Assembly: GCA_036386415.1 (NCBI GenBank)
Contig: DASVVT010000064.1
Span: 62,001 to 126,000, forward strand
From: DASVVT01 sp036386415
Lineage (GTDB): Bacteria > Acidobacteriota > Blastocatellia > Pyrinomonadales > Pyrinomonadaceae
DNA: 64,000 bases
Direction of reading: 5' to 3'
The translations under genes and the position numbers were made by a program. The notes beneath the pieces are model-generated. The model had not been told where the DNA came from. It did no database searches and worked only from the letters and a program-made list of their open reading frames with translations. Below, one piece after another: positions 9,791-20,100 of this stretch. The first letter of the stretch is position 1. The number at the start of each line of letters is the position of its first letter.

Positions 9791-10424
9791 AATGATTCGT
9801 CGCTTGTCGCGGCCTGGTAGCCGTGCGTGAAGCGAGGATCATGTTGCGCTCTTGCGGAACCATCAGGCTGGCTATCTCGCGCAGAGATTCGAGGTGGTTG
9901 CTGGTTAGCTCGAACTCCGTGGAACCGATTTGAGCCGTGACCCGCCTGGCCTGGATGAGATTAAAGAGCGTCTCGTAGGTGATGGTGGCACGGGCTACTT
10001 CCTGTACGAGCCCGTGCGCGTCCTTGCCGGATTGATACTGCACCGGCCCGACCATGACCGAGCGCGCGCCGTCTGCGAGAATCTTCACGTCGTGCGAAGT
10101 GCGGTACTTCGCCTCTTTGGAGACGGAGACGAGCGCGATGTCCAGCATCGGCCTGGTGCGCAGCTTCGGGTCTGTGAAGAAGAAGGAGGCGGAGAGATAA
10201 AGGGCATCTCCGCCAGGACTGAGACTGACAGGGTGTTCGAGCACCGTTTTCATTCTCTTCGTCGGCTTGTCGAAACGCGTGACGATCAGCGCGTTGTGCT
10301 TGAAGGGCGAGGGCGGCGGTATCTCGCAATACCTTTTTTGCGCGAACGCGGATGCGGTGCAGGCTAGTATGAAGGCGACGAGCAGAAGATTACTTCTCAG
10401 GGGAATCATCATTTTATTCATCAT
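9789..10424 (-). CDS. Secreted protein of unknown function
   Basis: About 211 residues from ATG 10424 (in-frame ATGs at 10421, 10412 and 10409 are also possible; the frame itself opens at 10478). The signal peptide has a basic start and hydrophobic core, ending ASAFAQ. The mature protein begins with a single Cys near KRYCEIPPPSPF and holds beta-rich sequence, including VTAQIGSTEFELTSNHLESLREIASLM near the end. No known domain was recognised. The stop codon lies in repeat R2 copy 2. Confidence 0.65.
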   Translation of the reverse strand: MMNKMMIPLRSNLLLVAFILACTASAFAQKRYCEIPPPSPFKHNALIVTRFDKPTKRMKTVLEHPVSLSPGGDALYLSASFFFTDPKLRTRPMLDIALVSVSKEAKYRTSHDVKILADGARSVMVGPVQYQSGKDAHGLVQEVARATITYETLFNLIQARRVTAQIGSTEFELTSNHLESLREIASLMVPQERNMILASRTATRPRQATNH

Positions 10425-10471
10425 CGGGTCACAGAAAGCTTTCGTCAGGCTCAAGAGACCTGACAGGGGTT

Positions 10472-10636
10472 TCAACAAGCATCAATTAAGAGAGCGGAGC
10501 AGGTTATGGCTGCCAACGCCAGGAGGGAGAACATGACGTACAGCCCGATCAGCTTGTGATGACAAACAGCGCATCGCAAGTTCCATAAGCTCACTTTCCT
10601 CTCACAATTCGGGCATTTCCTTTTTGCCTTTTCCAT
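10472..10636 (-). CDS. Small zinc-ribbon membrane protein
   Basis: 54 residues from ATG 10636: KCPNCERKVSLWNLRCAVCHHK gives two CxxC pairs (zinc ribbon), followed by one transmembrane helix (LYVMFSLLALAAITCSALL). The frame is open to 10729, but the upstream part looks like noise. Similar zinc-ribbon/TM microproteins are common and uncharacterised. Confidence 0.6.
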   Translation of the reverse strand: MEKAKRKCPNCERKVSLWNLRCAVCHHKLIGLYVMFSLLALAAITCSALLIDAC

Positions 10637-10783
10637 GAGAAGTCTGGTGAGACCAGCGTCCCCCTTCAAAGTGAGATCACAGGAACAGCCGCTCAGCGCC
10701 GGGATGCCGAACACGAGGCATCTTAGCATTAGTCAGGGGCAGGTTTGTAAATTTTTTAGCTCAGAGCGTGGTTACAAAGAGGT

Positions 10784-10879
10784 GATTAAACGCCGCAGGA
10801 CGCAAAGGGAAGATGCGCAAAGAGCGCAAAGAGGCTATTCCTTTGCGATGTACTTTGCGTCCTGCGGCGTTTAAATCTC
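10784..10879. repeat. R1 palindromic repeat, copy b
   Basis: Arms GATTAAACGCCGCAGGACGC and complement, 7 bp past the stop of the MBL gene at 10887. This copy carries GCCGCAGG in place of GCAAAGG in both outer arms: the change is compensated, so pairing is kept. Confidence 0.85.
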
Positions 10880-10886
10880 TGCTGCC

Positions 10887-11765
10887 TTAGGGCGTCGCCT
10901 GCATCCAGTCGATGCAGCGCCGCAAGTGCGAGCGCATCGCTTCAGGAGTGTCCCGGTGGATACGCCCATGGCCGGGCAGCACCCATTCAAATCTGTAATC
11001 CAGTAGTTTCATCATCGAGCGCGTCTGCTCCGGCCAGGAATACCAGGCCACGCTCCTGAAGGCGGTTAATGTTTCCCTCGCGGGCGACCAGGCGAGATGA
11101 TCGCCGGTGAAGAGAAACCTGTTCCGGTAGAGCAGAACCATGTGGCCGCGCGTGTGTCCGGGCACGGGGATCAGAACCAGATCGTCGTCGAGCCTGAGCG
11201 CTTCCTCGCCTTCGACGACGTGCTCTATCCCGCGCCGCGCCGCGCCGTCTGCACCGTGCATGATGCGACGGCAGCCGAATTTTCGGGCGAAAGAGGCATG
11301 ATCGGCGATGTCGTCACTGTGGGTCAGGAACATCAAACGGACGCCGCCCGCAGCTTCAATCCGCTTAACAAGCTGGCTCGCGAAGCGCGGCGAATCGACG
11401 AGCACGTTGCCACCTTCGGCTTCCGGGCGCACGATCAAATAACTCCACGCGCCGAAACTCGCTTTGGAAGTGAACCCGCAAAAGTAGACATTATCGGCGA
11501 CCTGTGAGGGAAAAGCGTCGATGCCGATGCGCATGTCATGTTTGGCAGTCGTGCCTATCGAAGCAGTCGGGCAAGCGACGAGCGCCATCAAGGCGAGGCG
11601 CGTCTCTTCTACGGTGGCGGGCTGGCGATAGACGATGGACTGGTCGCCGTCATCCTGAAACGTCGCAGGCGCGATCTGGCGACAGGCATCGCAGTCGATA
11701 CAGGTATCATCGACGAAAAAATCACCGGCGACGTTGTGCGGCAAGCGACGTGCGACGTGAGCCAT
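10887..11765 (-). CDS. Ferredoxin-domain metallo-beta-lactamase fold hydrolase
   Basis: 292 residues. N-terminal single-cluster-like segment VDDTCIDCDACRQIAPATF (CxxCxxC) with a later Cys in ALVACPTASIG, i.e. a 4Fe-4S ferredoxin module. Then an MBL domain: LTHSDDIADH (a variant of THxHxDH), PVPGHTRGHMVLLY, FTGDHLAW and LPGHGRIH. This fusion family is known from cyanobacteria and plant plastids; the substrate is unknown. The variant metal motif with Ser and Asp where His is normal is typical of the family rather than damage. Single gene, followed by R1 copy b. Confidence 0.85.
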   Translation of the reverse strand: MAHVARRLPHNVAGDFFVDDTCIDCDACRQIAPATFQDDGDQSIVYRQPATVEETRLALMALVACPTASIGTTAKHDMRIGIDAFPSQVADNVYFCGFTSKASFGAWSYLIVRPEAEGGNVLVDSPRFASQLVKRIEAAGGVRLMFLTHSDDIADHASFARKFGCRRIMHGADGAARRGIEHVVEGEEALRLDDDLVLIPVPGHTRGHMVLLYRNRFLFTGDHLAWSPARETLTAFRSVAWYSWPEQTRSMMKLLDYRFEWVLPGHGRIHRDTPEAMRSHLRRCIDWMQATP

Positions 11766-11831
11766 AAACGGTTCTCCTCAAGACTCAATGATGATCCAAC
11801 CGACCATGCAAGTTCAAGGCGCGGAGGCATA

Positions 11832-11935
11832 AACGAAGGGATGAGGGCGGAGGGATGAGGGATGAATAAAAAGAAAGCAGCTTTTCTTATTCATCCCTCC
11901 GCCCTCATCCCTTATCCCTTCGTTCCTCCCTGTTT
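11832..11935. repeat. Palindromic repeat (GGGATGAGGG type)
   Basis: Arms ACGAAGGGATGAGGGCGGAG and complement around AAAGAAAGCAGCTTTTCTT. It can form a long hairpin upstream of the MBL gene and upstream of the promoter at 12006. One copy in the window. Confidence 0.8.
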
Positions 11936-12005
11936 GAATCCGCCTCACATTTCCTGCAACTTCCGTGTTATCGGGGGCTGTCAACCTTGATCCTGAAAAT
12001 AGCTG

Positions 12006-12033
12006 TTGACTTCAATCACTGCGGAGCTATAAT
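12006..12033 (+). promoter_or_regulatory. Sigma-70-type promoter for the patatin gene
   Basis: TTGACT, a 16-bp spacer, then TATAAT (12028-12033). The match is very good. The implied start near 12040 leaves a 5' leader of about 340 nt before the ATG at 12382. Confidence 0.65.
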
Positions 12034-12072
12034 CGCGCGCCGAAGTCTTCTCCTGCTGACCGTAATTTGACA

Positions 12073-12168
12073 TCACGTTGATCGGTTGTCTCCCTCGTCA
12101 TGAACGGCCTTGCCGGACACATCTCGCACGGCCTGCGGGCGCACATTGATTGTCGGAAGATATTTCAT
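12073..12168 (-). CDS. Possible 31-residue small ORF
   Basis: The minus-strand ATG at 12168 is preceded by AAGGAGGTG, one of the best ribosome sites in the window. The frame encodes MKYLPTINVRPQAVRDVSGK-AVHDEGDNRST. No family was recognised. It lies antisense to the long leader of the patatin gene, so it could be a real small protein, the start of a broken gene, or coincidence. Confidence 0.4.
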   Translation of the reverse strand: MKYLPTINVRPQAVRDVSGKAVHDEGDNRST

Positions 12169-12381
12169 AAACACCTCCTTGCCAAGAGATAACCGGGTAG
12201 GATGCGCAAGACCTCGGAATTCGAGCGTGCCACACATCCTGTAATAGATGTATATATTCAGCCATTATTGATGAGGGGGGGTCTGATTTCCCCTGACGTA
12301 TCTGATACCGGGAACGCGCTCGATTGAGCCGCCTGCATTGAATAGCGCCGAGACGCACCGCCAGAGAGGAACCCGCAGAGG

Positions 12382-15300
12382 ATGCCAGCTACAGCGATAC
12401 GCAAAAGTGTGTTGTTCATCGTCGGTTCGACCGCGCTCAATGAGGGCGATGCAACCGTCAAGGCGCGCCTGGAGCGCCTCGGCTATATAGTCGCCGTCAA
12501 AGATGGGACGAACGTGGTGACCGAGGATGCCGACGGCGTCATCATGGTGGTGATCTCCTCGACGGCGACGGCGGCCAACGTGAATATCAAGTTCCGGTAC
12601 GTGGAAGTGCCGGTCATCGTGGCGAACAGCGAGTTGTTTCCTGAGATGGGCATGACCGGGACGGTCAGGGGCACGGATTACGGTGATGTTCCCGTCGAGA
12701 CGGAAATAATGATCCAAAACGAGAATCATCCCTTGAGCGCCGGTCTGAAAGAGACGGTGATGATCTATGATTTAGCGGCCAATAAATTCTTTGGCAAGGC
12801 CGGGGAGAAAGCGGCCAGGCGGGCGGGGGCGAGTACGGCCTGGGGCAAGCCCGGTAAGGATGCGAAGGCTATCAGAATCGCTGCCTTGACGAGCGATAGG
12901 GAGAAGTACACAAGCAAAGACAGGGAGACGGACGAAGATGAGAACAAAGACAAGGTGGTGCTCTTCGCTTATGAACTCTGTGATCTGATGGAGGGAATGC
13001 GCGCCCCGGCGCGGCGCGTCGGCTTGTTCCTCGACTCGGAAGTGGCCTCCAACCTGACCAGCGAAGGCTGGGTCTTATTTGAGAGGACGGTCAGGTGGGC
13101 CGCCGGAGAAGATGTCAAGCGGTTCGACTATGTCTTCAAAGAGGAATGGAAGGAGATTCAGGAGCGGCGCACAGGGCTCTATCAGGATGCAGGCGGAGGC
13201 AGTTGCCAGCCGCCGCAAAATCTCGTTGGCCTGGCTCTTTCAGGTGGCGGCATTCGGAGCGCGACTTTCAATCTAGGCCTGCTGCAAGGACTCTACGATC
13301 TCAAAGCGCTGCGGGTTTTTGATTATCTCTCGACCGTCTCAGGCGGCGGTTACCTGGGGGGATGGTGGAGCGCCTGGCTGTCTCGCGAGCAAAGACCAGA
13401 CATTTTTCCAGAGCCGGAAAGGATCGAGCCGCAACGCGCCAACCGCTACCTCTCGACGGGTGATGACAAGGTCGCCGAAGGCTCTATGAATGCAGGCGTC
13501 GATCCCATTCACCATCTGCGCCTCTTCGCTAACTATTTGACTCCGCGCAAGGGCATCTTGAGCGCCGATACGTGGCGGGCCGTGGCTGTCATCACACGCA
13601 ATCTCGCCATGACATGGATTGTCCTGCTGCCCATCCTCGTAGCCTTTGTGCTGGCCGGGCAACTCTATTTTACGACGCAGGAAATCCCGCGCAGAGATTT
13701 TCTGGATCAACTACTTTCCAGAGCCATAACAAGCAGCGGAAGAAGAGTACACCTCGTCAATCAAGAGCAGTCGGGCTTGCCGGAGCAGCCAACCCCTTGG
13801 GGCGGCGCAATGTCTGCCGCCAAGTCTGCCCCGTGGATCAAAGGCATTTTGGTGACGCGCGCGTGGTTTGCCGCCATACCTCTCCTCATGCTTCTGGGCT
13901 GGATGATAGTCATGGTCAGCCTCTGGATGATACGCAACAATAGCGGGCCGTGGTGGCTTGGCACGCTCGGCGCGATAGCCGTGCTTGTGCTGATCGTCTT
14001 CTCATACAGCATCTACTCGCCGGAAACGTTTTACGAGCAGGAACTGCCACCGCCACCGGCCATCGGTCGGCAGTTGCAACCTACGCCAACCCGCCCCGGC
14101 GCATCAGCCCCGCGCCCGCCGGAAAAAACCGTCTGGGCAAAGATCAATTCCCCGCGACGTATCTGGGAGACGATCAAATCTTACGGCGTGCTGCCCGTCC
14201 TGTGGGTCATCGTGGCGATAATCCTGTGCGCCTATGCCCTGATGACGGACGGTCAAAAACTTCGCGGCGTCGGCGTGGAAGCTGAGCGGCACTGGCGAAG
14301 GGAAGTGCAGCGCAATAAAATTATTCGCGTCCACGCCACGCTCCTGGTGATCCTTGTCGTGATGGCCGGGGTGCTTGCGCTCTCTGGTTTCGGGCACGCG
14401 GCAGTTGAGTATATCTTCGGGTCTGGAAAATCGCTGGTGTTGAAAGCCGGCGGCTGGACGGCCGTTATCTCGGCCATCGCGGGTTCGATCTTCACGGCTG
14501 TCAAAGGCTCTCCGATGGGCGGCGGCGACCAGCGCGTGGTCAGGGAGCCGTCACTTTTGAGTCGCGCAATCTTTGCCATCACTCCGCCCCTGGTGCTCCT
14601 GGTTCTCTCGATGGCTGCCGCCTGGGTCGCGTATGAGCTGCTGGCCTTCGTCATCACAAACAGGACACGCGTCAGACCCATGGCGGCAGGCGCTTTCGTC
14701 GGCATCGGCCTCTGTTTCATCTTTGCCTGGTATGAAATGTACAAGCAAAAATTCCGGGTTCCCAGGTGGCTCATCGTGCTGCTCTTGCTGTTTGCGGCGG
14801 ACGCGATTGCGGCCACCTATGCTTTTGCGCAGCAGACCCAGAATCGATGGAGCTTTGCGGGAATCGGTCTCGCCGCTTTTGCCGGGGGGCTTATTCTGTG
14901 GAGGTTGCTGGTCTTCGAGACGAGTCGCATCAGCGAGGAGGAACAACGCTCTTTTGAGTTTGTCGGTTTGAAAAGCCTATTTAGTAAAGACCTCTCCCTC
15001 GTCTTGCTCACGATCTTCGGTCTGCTGTTTACGCTCGCTCTTCCTTTTGCGATGAGCAGATGGTTTGCGACGACGCTGCAACAGCCGACGGATCAAAAGC
15101 TGCTGCCCATCGCCGTGCCAATCGGTCTGATCCTCTGCGCGCTGCTCGTCTTCGTTGAGATGGGGTATGGCCGGGGCGACAACCGGCGCGCTCTCTATTT
15201 GATCGGGTTTCCTTATCTGGTGCTGACCACGCTGTTGATCGTCAGCTTCTACTCTTTATCCTCAGCGCCGGTGGTCTCGAACACGACTGCTGCGCCCGTC

Positions 15301-16638
15301 GGAGGCGTGATGCCGGATGAGTTGCTCACGCATGTCGTGGTCGGAATGCTCGCGATGGTGTTCGCCTGGGTGATTGCGCTCGGCTGGATGGCCGATCCGA
15401 ACGTGCTCTCGCTCCATACGTTCTACAAAGCGCGTCTGATTCGAGCATACCTGGGAGCATCAAACAGCGCGCGGCGTGTCAAAAGCAGAGAGATCACCGA
15501 AGCGGTCGAAGGCGATGACGTGGCCTTGAAAGACCTGCTCAACTGCCAGAACAGCGCACCATACCACCTGATTAATACGACCTTGAATCTGGTGGGCGGC
15601 CGCGACCTCTCGACCGCGCAAAGGTCTTCTGCCGCCTTCGTCCTCTCGAAACTCTACTGCGGATCGACGCGCACCGGATACCGCGAAACCAAAGATTATA
15701 TGGGCGGGCGACTCACGCTCGGATCGTCAGTCGCCATTTCAGGCGCAGCCGTCAGCCCGAATATGGGATCGCTCAAGACCAGCGCCTCGCTCGCCATGCT
15801 CATGACTCTTTTGAATATACGACTCGGCTACTGGGCTCCGACCCCGAACAAAGAGGGCTGGCAAACGTCGCAGGCGCGACTCTGGCCTTTCTACCTCCTG
15901 CGCGAGTCTCTCTCGCAGACAACCGATCTCTCCACCTATTGCTATCTGACGGATGGCGGCCATTTTGAGAACACCGGCCTCTATTCATTGATCGAGCGTG
16001 GCTGCCGCTACATCGTGCTCTCGGACAGCGCGGCTGACCCGGCCCCTTGCTTCGCCGATCTCGGCAATGCGGTTCGGCGCTGCCGCATCGACTTCAAAAC
16101 GGAGATTCAACTGAACATCACGCCGTTCATCAAACAATCGAAGGAGGAAAGGTTTGCCGCGCAGCACTACACGGTCGGTCGGATCATCTATTCGGATGCG
16201 CACTTCAGGAGACTCGGCAGACCCAACTCCTCGCTTCAGGAGCGCACGGGCGTGATCGTTTACATCAAGCCTGCGCTCCTGAAAAACGAGCCGGAGATGG
16301 ACGCCGACGTGCGGCAGTACGAACTGGAAAACAACGCCTTTCCTCAGCAGACGACCGCCGACCAATGGTTCGACGAGGCACAGTTCGAGAGCTATCGCCA
16401 GCTCGGTTACCATTGTGCGAAGGCTGCCTTCGGTAAGATTGAAGTCGAGAAAACTGAGGTCTACAGGGATGCCTCGATAAAGCCGCAAGCGGATCTACTC
16501 CCCATAGATAGCCACGTCCTGGAGGCCCAACAAGCAAGCTACAAAATCAGGAATACCCAGTTCACGCCCGAAGACATCGAAAAACTGTTCGATTTTTTCT
16601 ATACCTATAAGCCTCGCACACCAACCACCGACGGATAA
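12382..16638 (+). CDS. Membrane-embedded patatin-like phospholipase
   Basis: 1418 residues. An N-terminal Rossmann-like domain (about 1-230; FIVGSTALNEGDATVKARLE, IMVVISSTATAANV, VPVIVANSE) resembles a domain that recurs in secreted adhesion or carbohydrate proteins. The patatin domain is split: oxyanion loop SGGGIRS at 287-293 and nucleophile Ser320 in TVSGGGYLGG near the front, catalytic Asp1191 in LTDGGHFENTG far behind. Between them (about 405-1010) are roughly 14 hydrophobic helices. All patatin catalytic elements are present, so phospholipase or acylhydrolase activity at the membrane is likely. Large membrane patatins occur in several phyla without known role; a link to defence or lipid remodelling would be speculation. 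GAGAGGA lies about 11 nt before the ATG. Confidence 0.85.
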   Translation: MPATAIRKSVLFIVGSTALNEGDATVKARLERLGYIVAVKDGTNVVTEDADGVIMVVISSTATAANVNIKFRYVEVPVIVANSELFPEMGMTGTVRGTDYGDVPVETEIMIQNENHPLSAGLKETVMIYDLAANKFFGKAGEKAARRAGASTAWGKPGKDAKAIRIAALTSDREKYTSKDRETDEDENKDKVVLFAYELCDLMEGMRAPARRVGLFLDSEVASNLTSEGWVLFERTVRWAAGEDVKRFDYVFKEEWKEIQERRTGLYQDAGGGSCQPPQNLVGLALSGGGIRSATFNLGLLQGLYDLKALRVFDYLSTVSGGGYLGGWWSAWLSREQRPDIFPEPERIEPQRANRYLSTGDDKVAEGSMNAGVDPIHHLRLFANYLTPRKGILSADTWRAVAVITRNLAMTWIVLLPILVAFVLAGQLYFTTQEIPRRDFLDQLLSRAITSSGRRVHLVNQEQSGLPEQPTPWGGAMSAAKSAPWIKGILVTRAWFAAIPLLMLLGWMIVMVSLWMIRNNSGPWWLGTLGAIAVLVLIVFSYSIYSPETFYEQELPPPPAIGRQLQPTPTRPGASAPRPPEKTVWAKINSPRRIWETIKSYGVLPVLWVIVAIILCAYALMTDGQKLRGVGVEAERHWRREVQRNKIIRVHATLLVILVVMAGVLALSGFGHAAVEYIFGSGKSLVLKAGGWTAVISAIAGSIFTAVKGSPMGGGDQRVVREPSLLSRAIFAITPPLVLLVLSMAAAWVAYELLAFVITNRTRVRPMAAGAFVGIGLCFIFAWYEMYKQKFRVPRWLIVLLLLFAADAIAATYAFAQQTQNRWSFAGIGLAAFAGGLILWRLLVFETSRISEEEQRSFEFVGLKSLFSKDLSLVLLTIFGLLFTLALPFAMSRWFATTLQQPTDQKLLPIAVPIGLILCALLVFVEMGYGRGDNRRALYLIGFPYLVLTTLLIVSFYSLSSAPVVSNTTAAPVGGVMPDELLTHVVVGMLAMVFAWVIALGWMADPNVLSLHTFYKARLIRAYLGASNSARRVKSREITEAVEGDDVALKDLLNCQNSAPYHLINTTLNLVGGRDLSTAQRSSAAFVLSKLYCGSTRTGYRETKDYMGGRLTLGSSVAISGAAVSPNMGSLKTSASLAMLMTLLNIRLGYWAPTPNKEGWQTSQARLWPFYLLRESLSQTTDLSTYCYLTDGGHFENTGLYSLIERGCRYIVLSDSAADPAPCFADLGNAVRRCRIDFKTEIQLNITPFIKQSKEERFAAQHYTVGRIIYSDAHFRRLGRPNSSLQERTGVIVYIKPALLKNEPEMDADVRQYELENNAFPQQTTADQWFDEAQFESYRQLGYHCAKAAFGKIEVEKTEVYRDASIKPQADLLPIDSHVLEAQQASYKIRNTQFTPEDIEKLFDFFYTYKPRTPTTDG

Positions 16639-17174
16639 CGGGAGGCGCCAGGGAGTTGAAAGAAAAAACGCGAAAGCAAATTTCAAGCGGATGTGCTACA
16701 GCACAGGTGAGCCCCGGCAGCGGCGAGGTGTTGGTAGCCCATAACGTCCGTCATGGGTCTATGTAACATGCACATAGCGAAGCCTCTGGAAGGGGCTGCA
16801 TAAATTCAAGCCTGAGAATATGCCACGCCTCCAGCGCTCTCGATTGTGCTGTGGCAGACCCACTGGGAATTTGCTCGACTCCACATGGCGGAGATTATCC
16901 AGCCATCTTCTCGGAATCCTTTGCGCGTGCGCGTGCCGCTTGTCCTGATGAAAATACTTGCCAGCGGCGCTCTGGCGCATATAATCTTGAGAGCCTTCAA
17001 CCGTTTGGGTTACCAGAATTGTCAACCGATGTTTAAGCCCAGGGTGCCTGTGAGGTAATAGATGTCCCCCGCTAAGATCGTCCCATCGTGTGTGGAATTG
17101 CCCGCCGTCAACTTCAACGTACTCATCTCACCCCAGAGAGAGCGTGTTCACTACATAATCACGGAGGGTGAAAC
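16639..17174 (+). other. Intergenic region with a run of predicted hairpins
   Basis: Between the patatin and kinase genes. At 16733-16800 three short stem-loops follow one another: CCCAT...ATGGG, CTATG...CATAG and AGCCTC...GGGGCT, preceded by a GC-rich segment starting GTGAGCCCCGGCAGCGGCG. The rest has no convincing ORF. The start resembles structured RNA, possibly the 5' part of a group II intron relic, but no reverse transcriptase or domain V was seen. Confidence 0.35.
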
Positions 17175-20100
17175 ATGCCGCAGGTGACGCGCTCCATCGC
17201 CATGCGTTACGGGATCGCCCTGTTGTCCGTGGTGCTGGCCGTGATCCTGACGATGCCGCTCGGCCAACTGGCGAGCCGCATGCCCTTCGCGTTATTTTTC
17301 GCGGCGGTCATGCTGAGCGCCTGGTATGGCGGCGCGGGGCCGGGTCTGCTCGCCACCGCCCTCTCTTTGATCCTCAGCGCCTACTTCTTCGTGCCGCCTC
17401 AATACTCGCTGAACATAGGTTTATACGGAGCTGTCCAACTGGGTGTCTTCCTGATGGTCGCGCTCTTCATCAACCTGCTGACGGCGGCGCGCATGCGTGC
17501 GCAAGAGAATCTTCACAAGAGCGAGCAGTGGCTCACGACGACGCTCAGGAGCATAGGCGATGCGGTGATCGCCACGGACGCGCGCGGCTCTGTCACCTTC
17601 ATGAATGAGGCCGCTCAAGCCGTCACGGGCTGGACGCAGGATGAGGCGATAGGCAGGGACCTCAAAGAGGTCTTTCGGATCATTAACGAGGGGTCGCGCC
17701 AGGAGGTCGAGAGTCCGGTCGAAAAGGTCATACGCGAAGGCACGGTCGTCGGCCTCGCCAACCACACCCTGCTCATCCGTAAAGATGGCCGTGAAGTGCC
17801 CATTGACGATAGCGGCGCGCCCATCCGCGATGAGAGCGGAGAGATGGCGGGCGTCGTACTGGTCTTCCGAGATATTTCGGAGCGCAAGGAGGCGGACGCC
17901 GCGCGCCTACGCCTCGCGACCATCGTCGATTCTTCCGGCGATGCCATTATCGGTAAGACACTGGAAGGCATCATCACCAGTTGGAACGCCGGGGCGGAAA
18001 GAATCTACGGCTATACGGCCAGCGAAGTCGTAGGCCGCTCCGTCACGATCCTCGCCCCGCCGGAGCTTGGCGATGAAGTGCCGCATATTCTCGAAACCAT
18101 CAGGAAGGGCGAAGGCTTCAGAAACCTTGAGACCGTGCGCCAGAGGAAAGACGGCACGCGGATCAATGTCTCTCTCTCGATCTCCCCGATCAGGGATCAC
18201 GCGGGCCACATCCTCGGGGCTTCGACCATCGCCCGCGATGTGACCGCGAGAAGGCGCATGGAGAAGGCACTGCGCGCCAGCGAAGAGCGCTACCGCGCTT
18301 TCGTCGCACAGAGCGCGGAGGCCATCTGGCGCTGCGAGCTTGACGAGCCCATCTCCGTCGATCTCTCCGAAGACGAGCAGATCGAGCGGTTCTACCGTGA
18401 TGGATACCTCGCCGAATGTAATGATGTGATGGCCGAGATGTACGGCTACGAGAAGGCCGAAGAGATTATCGGCGCGCGCCTCGGCGACCTGCTCGACCGC
18501 TCTGAGCCTGGAAACGAAGCTTTTCTGCGCGCCTTCATTCGTAGTGGCTATCGCCTGGAAGATGCCGAATCTGCCGAGTTCAATAAGGAGGGCGAGCACA
18601 AATACTTCTTCAATAATCTGGTCGGGATCATCGAGGATCGCGCTTTGCTGCGCGTCTGGGGAACGCAGCGCGATGTGACGGCGCGCAAGCAGGCCGAAGC
18701 GGAGTTGCAGGCGAGCGAGCAGCGCTATCGTTCTCTGGCCGATGCGATGCCGCAGATCGTCTGGACGGCGCGCGCAGACGGCTACACCGATTACTACAAC
18801 CGCCGCTGGTACGAGTACACGGGGATGACGCCGGAGCAGACGGAAGGCTGGGGATGGCAGCCCGTGCTGCACCCTGAGGATGTCGAAAAGAGTCTCAGAG
18901 CCTGGGCCACCGCCGTCCAGACGGGAAAGATTTATGAGATAGAGTACCGCTTTAGACGTGGGTCGGACGGCGCTTATCGCTGGCATCTGGCGCGGGGCGT
19001 GCCCATGCGCGATAAGCACGGACAAATCCTTAAGTGGTTCGGGACGGCCACGGATATAGACGATCAGAAACGCGCCGCCGAAGAACGCTTACGCCTGCTC
19101 GCCCATGCCGAGGAAGCGCGCCTGCGCGCCGAAGAGGCGAACCGCACCAAGGACGAATTCCTTGCCACCCTCTCGCACGAGCTTCGCACGCCGCTCACGG
19201 CGATGCTCGGCTGGACGCGCATGCTGCGCACGAAGGAGTTGGACGAAACCACCTCCGCCCACGCGCTTGCCACCATCGAGCGCAACATCTATGCGCAGAC
19301 GCAACTGATCGAAGATTTGCTCGATGTCTCGCGCATCATCACGGGCAAGCTGCGCCTCGACGTGAGCCCTGTGGAGTTGATGCCGATCATCGAAGCGGCG
19401 CTCGACTCTGTCCGCCCGGCAGCCGAGGCGAAAGAGATTCTCTTGCAGACGGCGCTCGATCCGCTCACCGGGCCTGTCTCAGGCGACGCGGCGCGCTTGC
19501 AGCAGGTGGTCTGGAATCTGGTCTCGAACGCCGTCAAGTTCACGCCAAAAGGCGGGCGCATTAATGTCCGCCTTGAGCGCGTCGAGTCTCATGTCGAAAT
19601 CAACGTGAGCGATAGCGGGCAGGGCATCAGCACGGAATTTCTGCCGCACGTCTTCGACCGTTTCCGCCAGGCTGATTCATCTACGACGCGCGTGCACGGC
19701 GGGCTCGGACTGGGGCTCGCCATCGTGCGTCACTTGGTCGAGCTGCACGGCGGGACGGTTCATGCCGAGAGCCAGGGAACCGGACAGGGCTCGACCTTCA
19801 AGGTGAAACTTCCGGTCGCCCCGGTGAGAAAGCTGGACGCGGGGCTCATTGAAGGCGAAGCCAGAGACGCAGCCAGCGCGCTCGATTGTCTGACCGCGCT
19901 CGACGATCTCTACGTGCTCGTGGTTGACGACGAGCACGATGCGCGCGAGTTGCTCGTCACGGTGCTCGAAAAGTGCGGCGCAACCGTGCAGGCTGTCGAG
20001 AACGTCAGCCAGGCTCTAGACACTATCAGAGAGCGCAGGCCGGACATCCTCATCTCGGACATCGGGATGCCGGGTGAAGATGGCTACGACCTGATTCGCC

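Noticed and set aside
12265..12729. A minus-strand frame over the start of the patatin gene
   Set aside because: The plus frame has ribosome site, promoter and domains; the minus frame does not.
12382..16638. A CBASS/patatin defence effector operon
   Set aside because: No cyclase or other defence gene is next to it, and the protein is much larger than CapV-type effectors. Kept only as a phospholipase-like gene.
17907..19025. A 372-residue minus-strand frame inside the hybrid kinase
   Set aside because: It lies opposite PAS-coding sequence and shows no domain. GC-rich DNA leaves long shadow frames.
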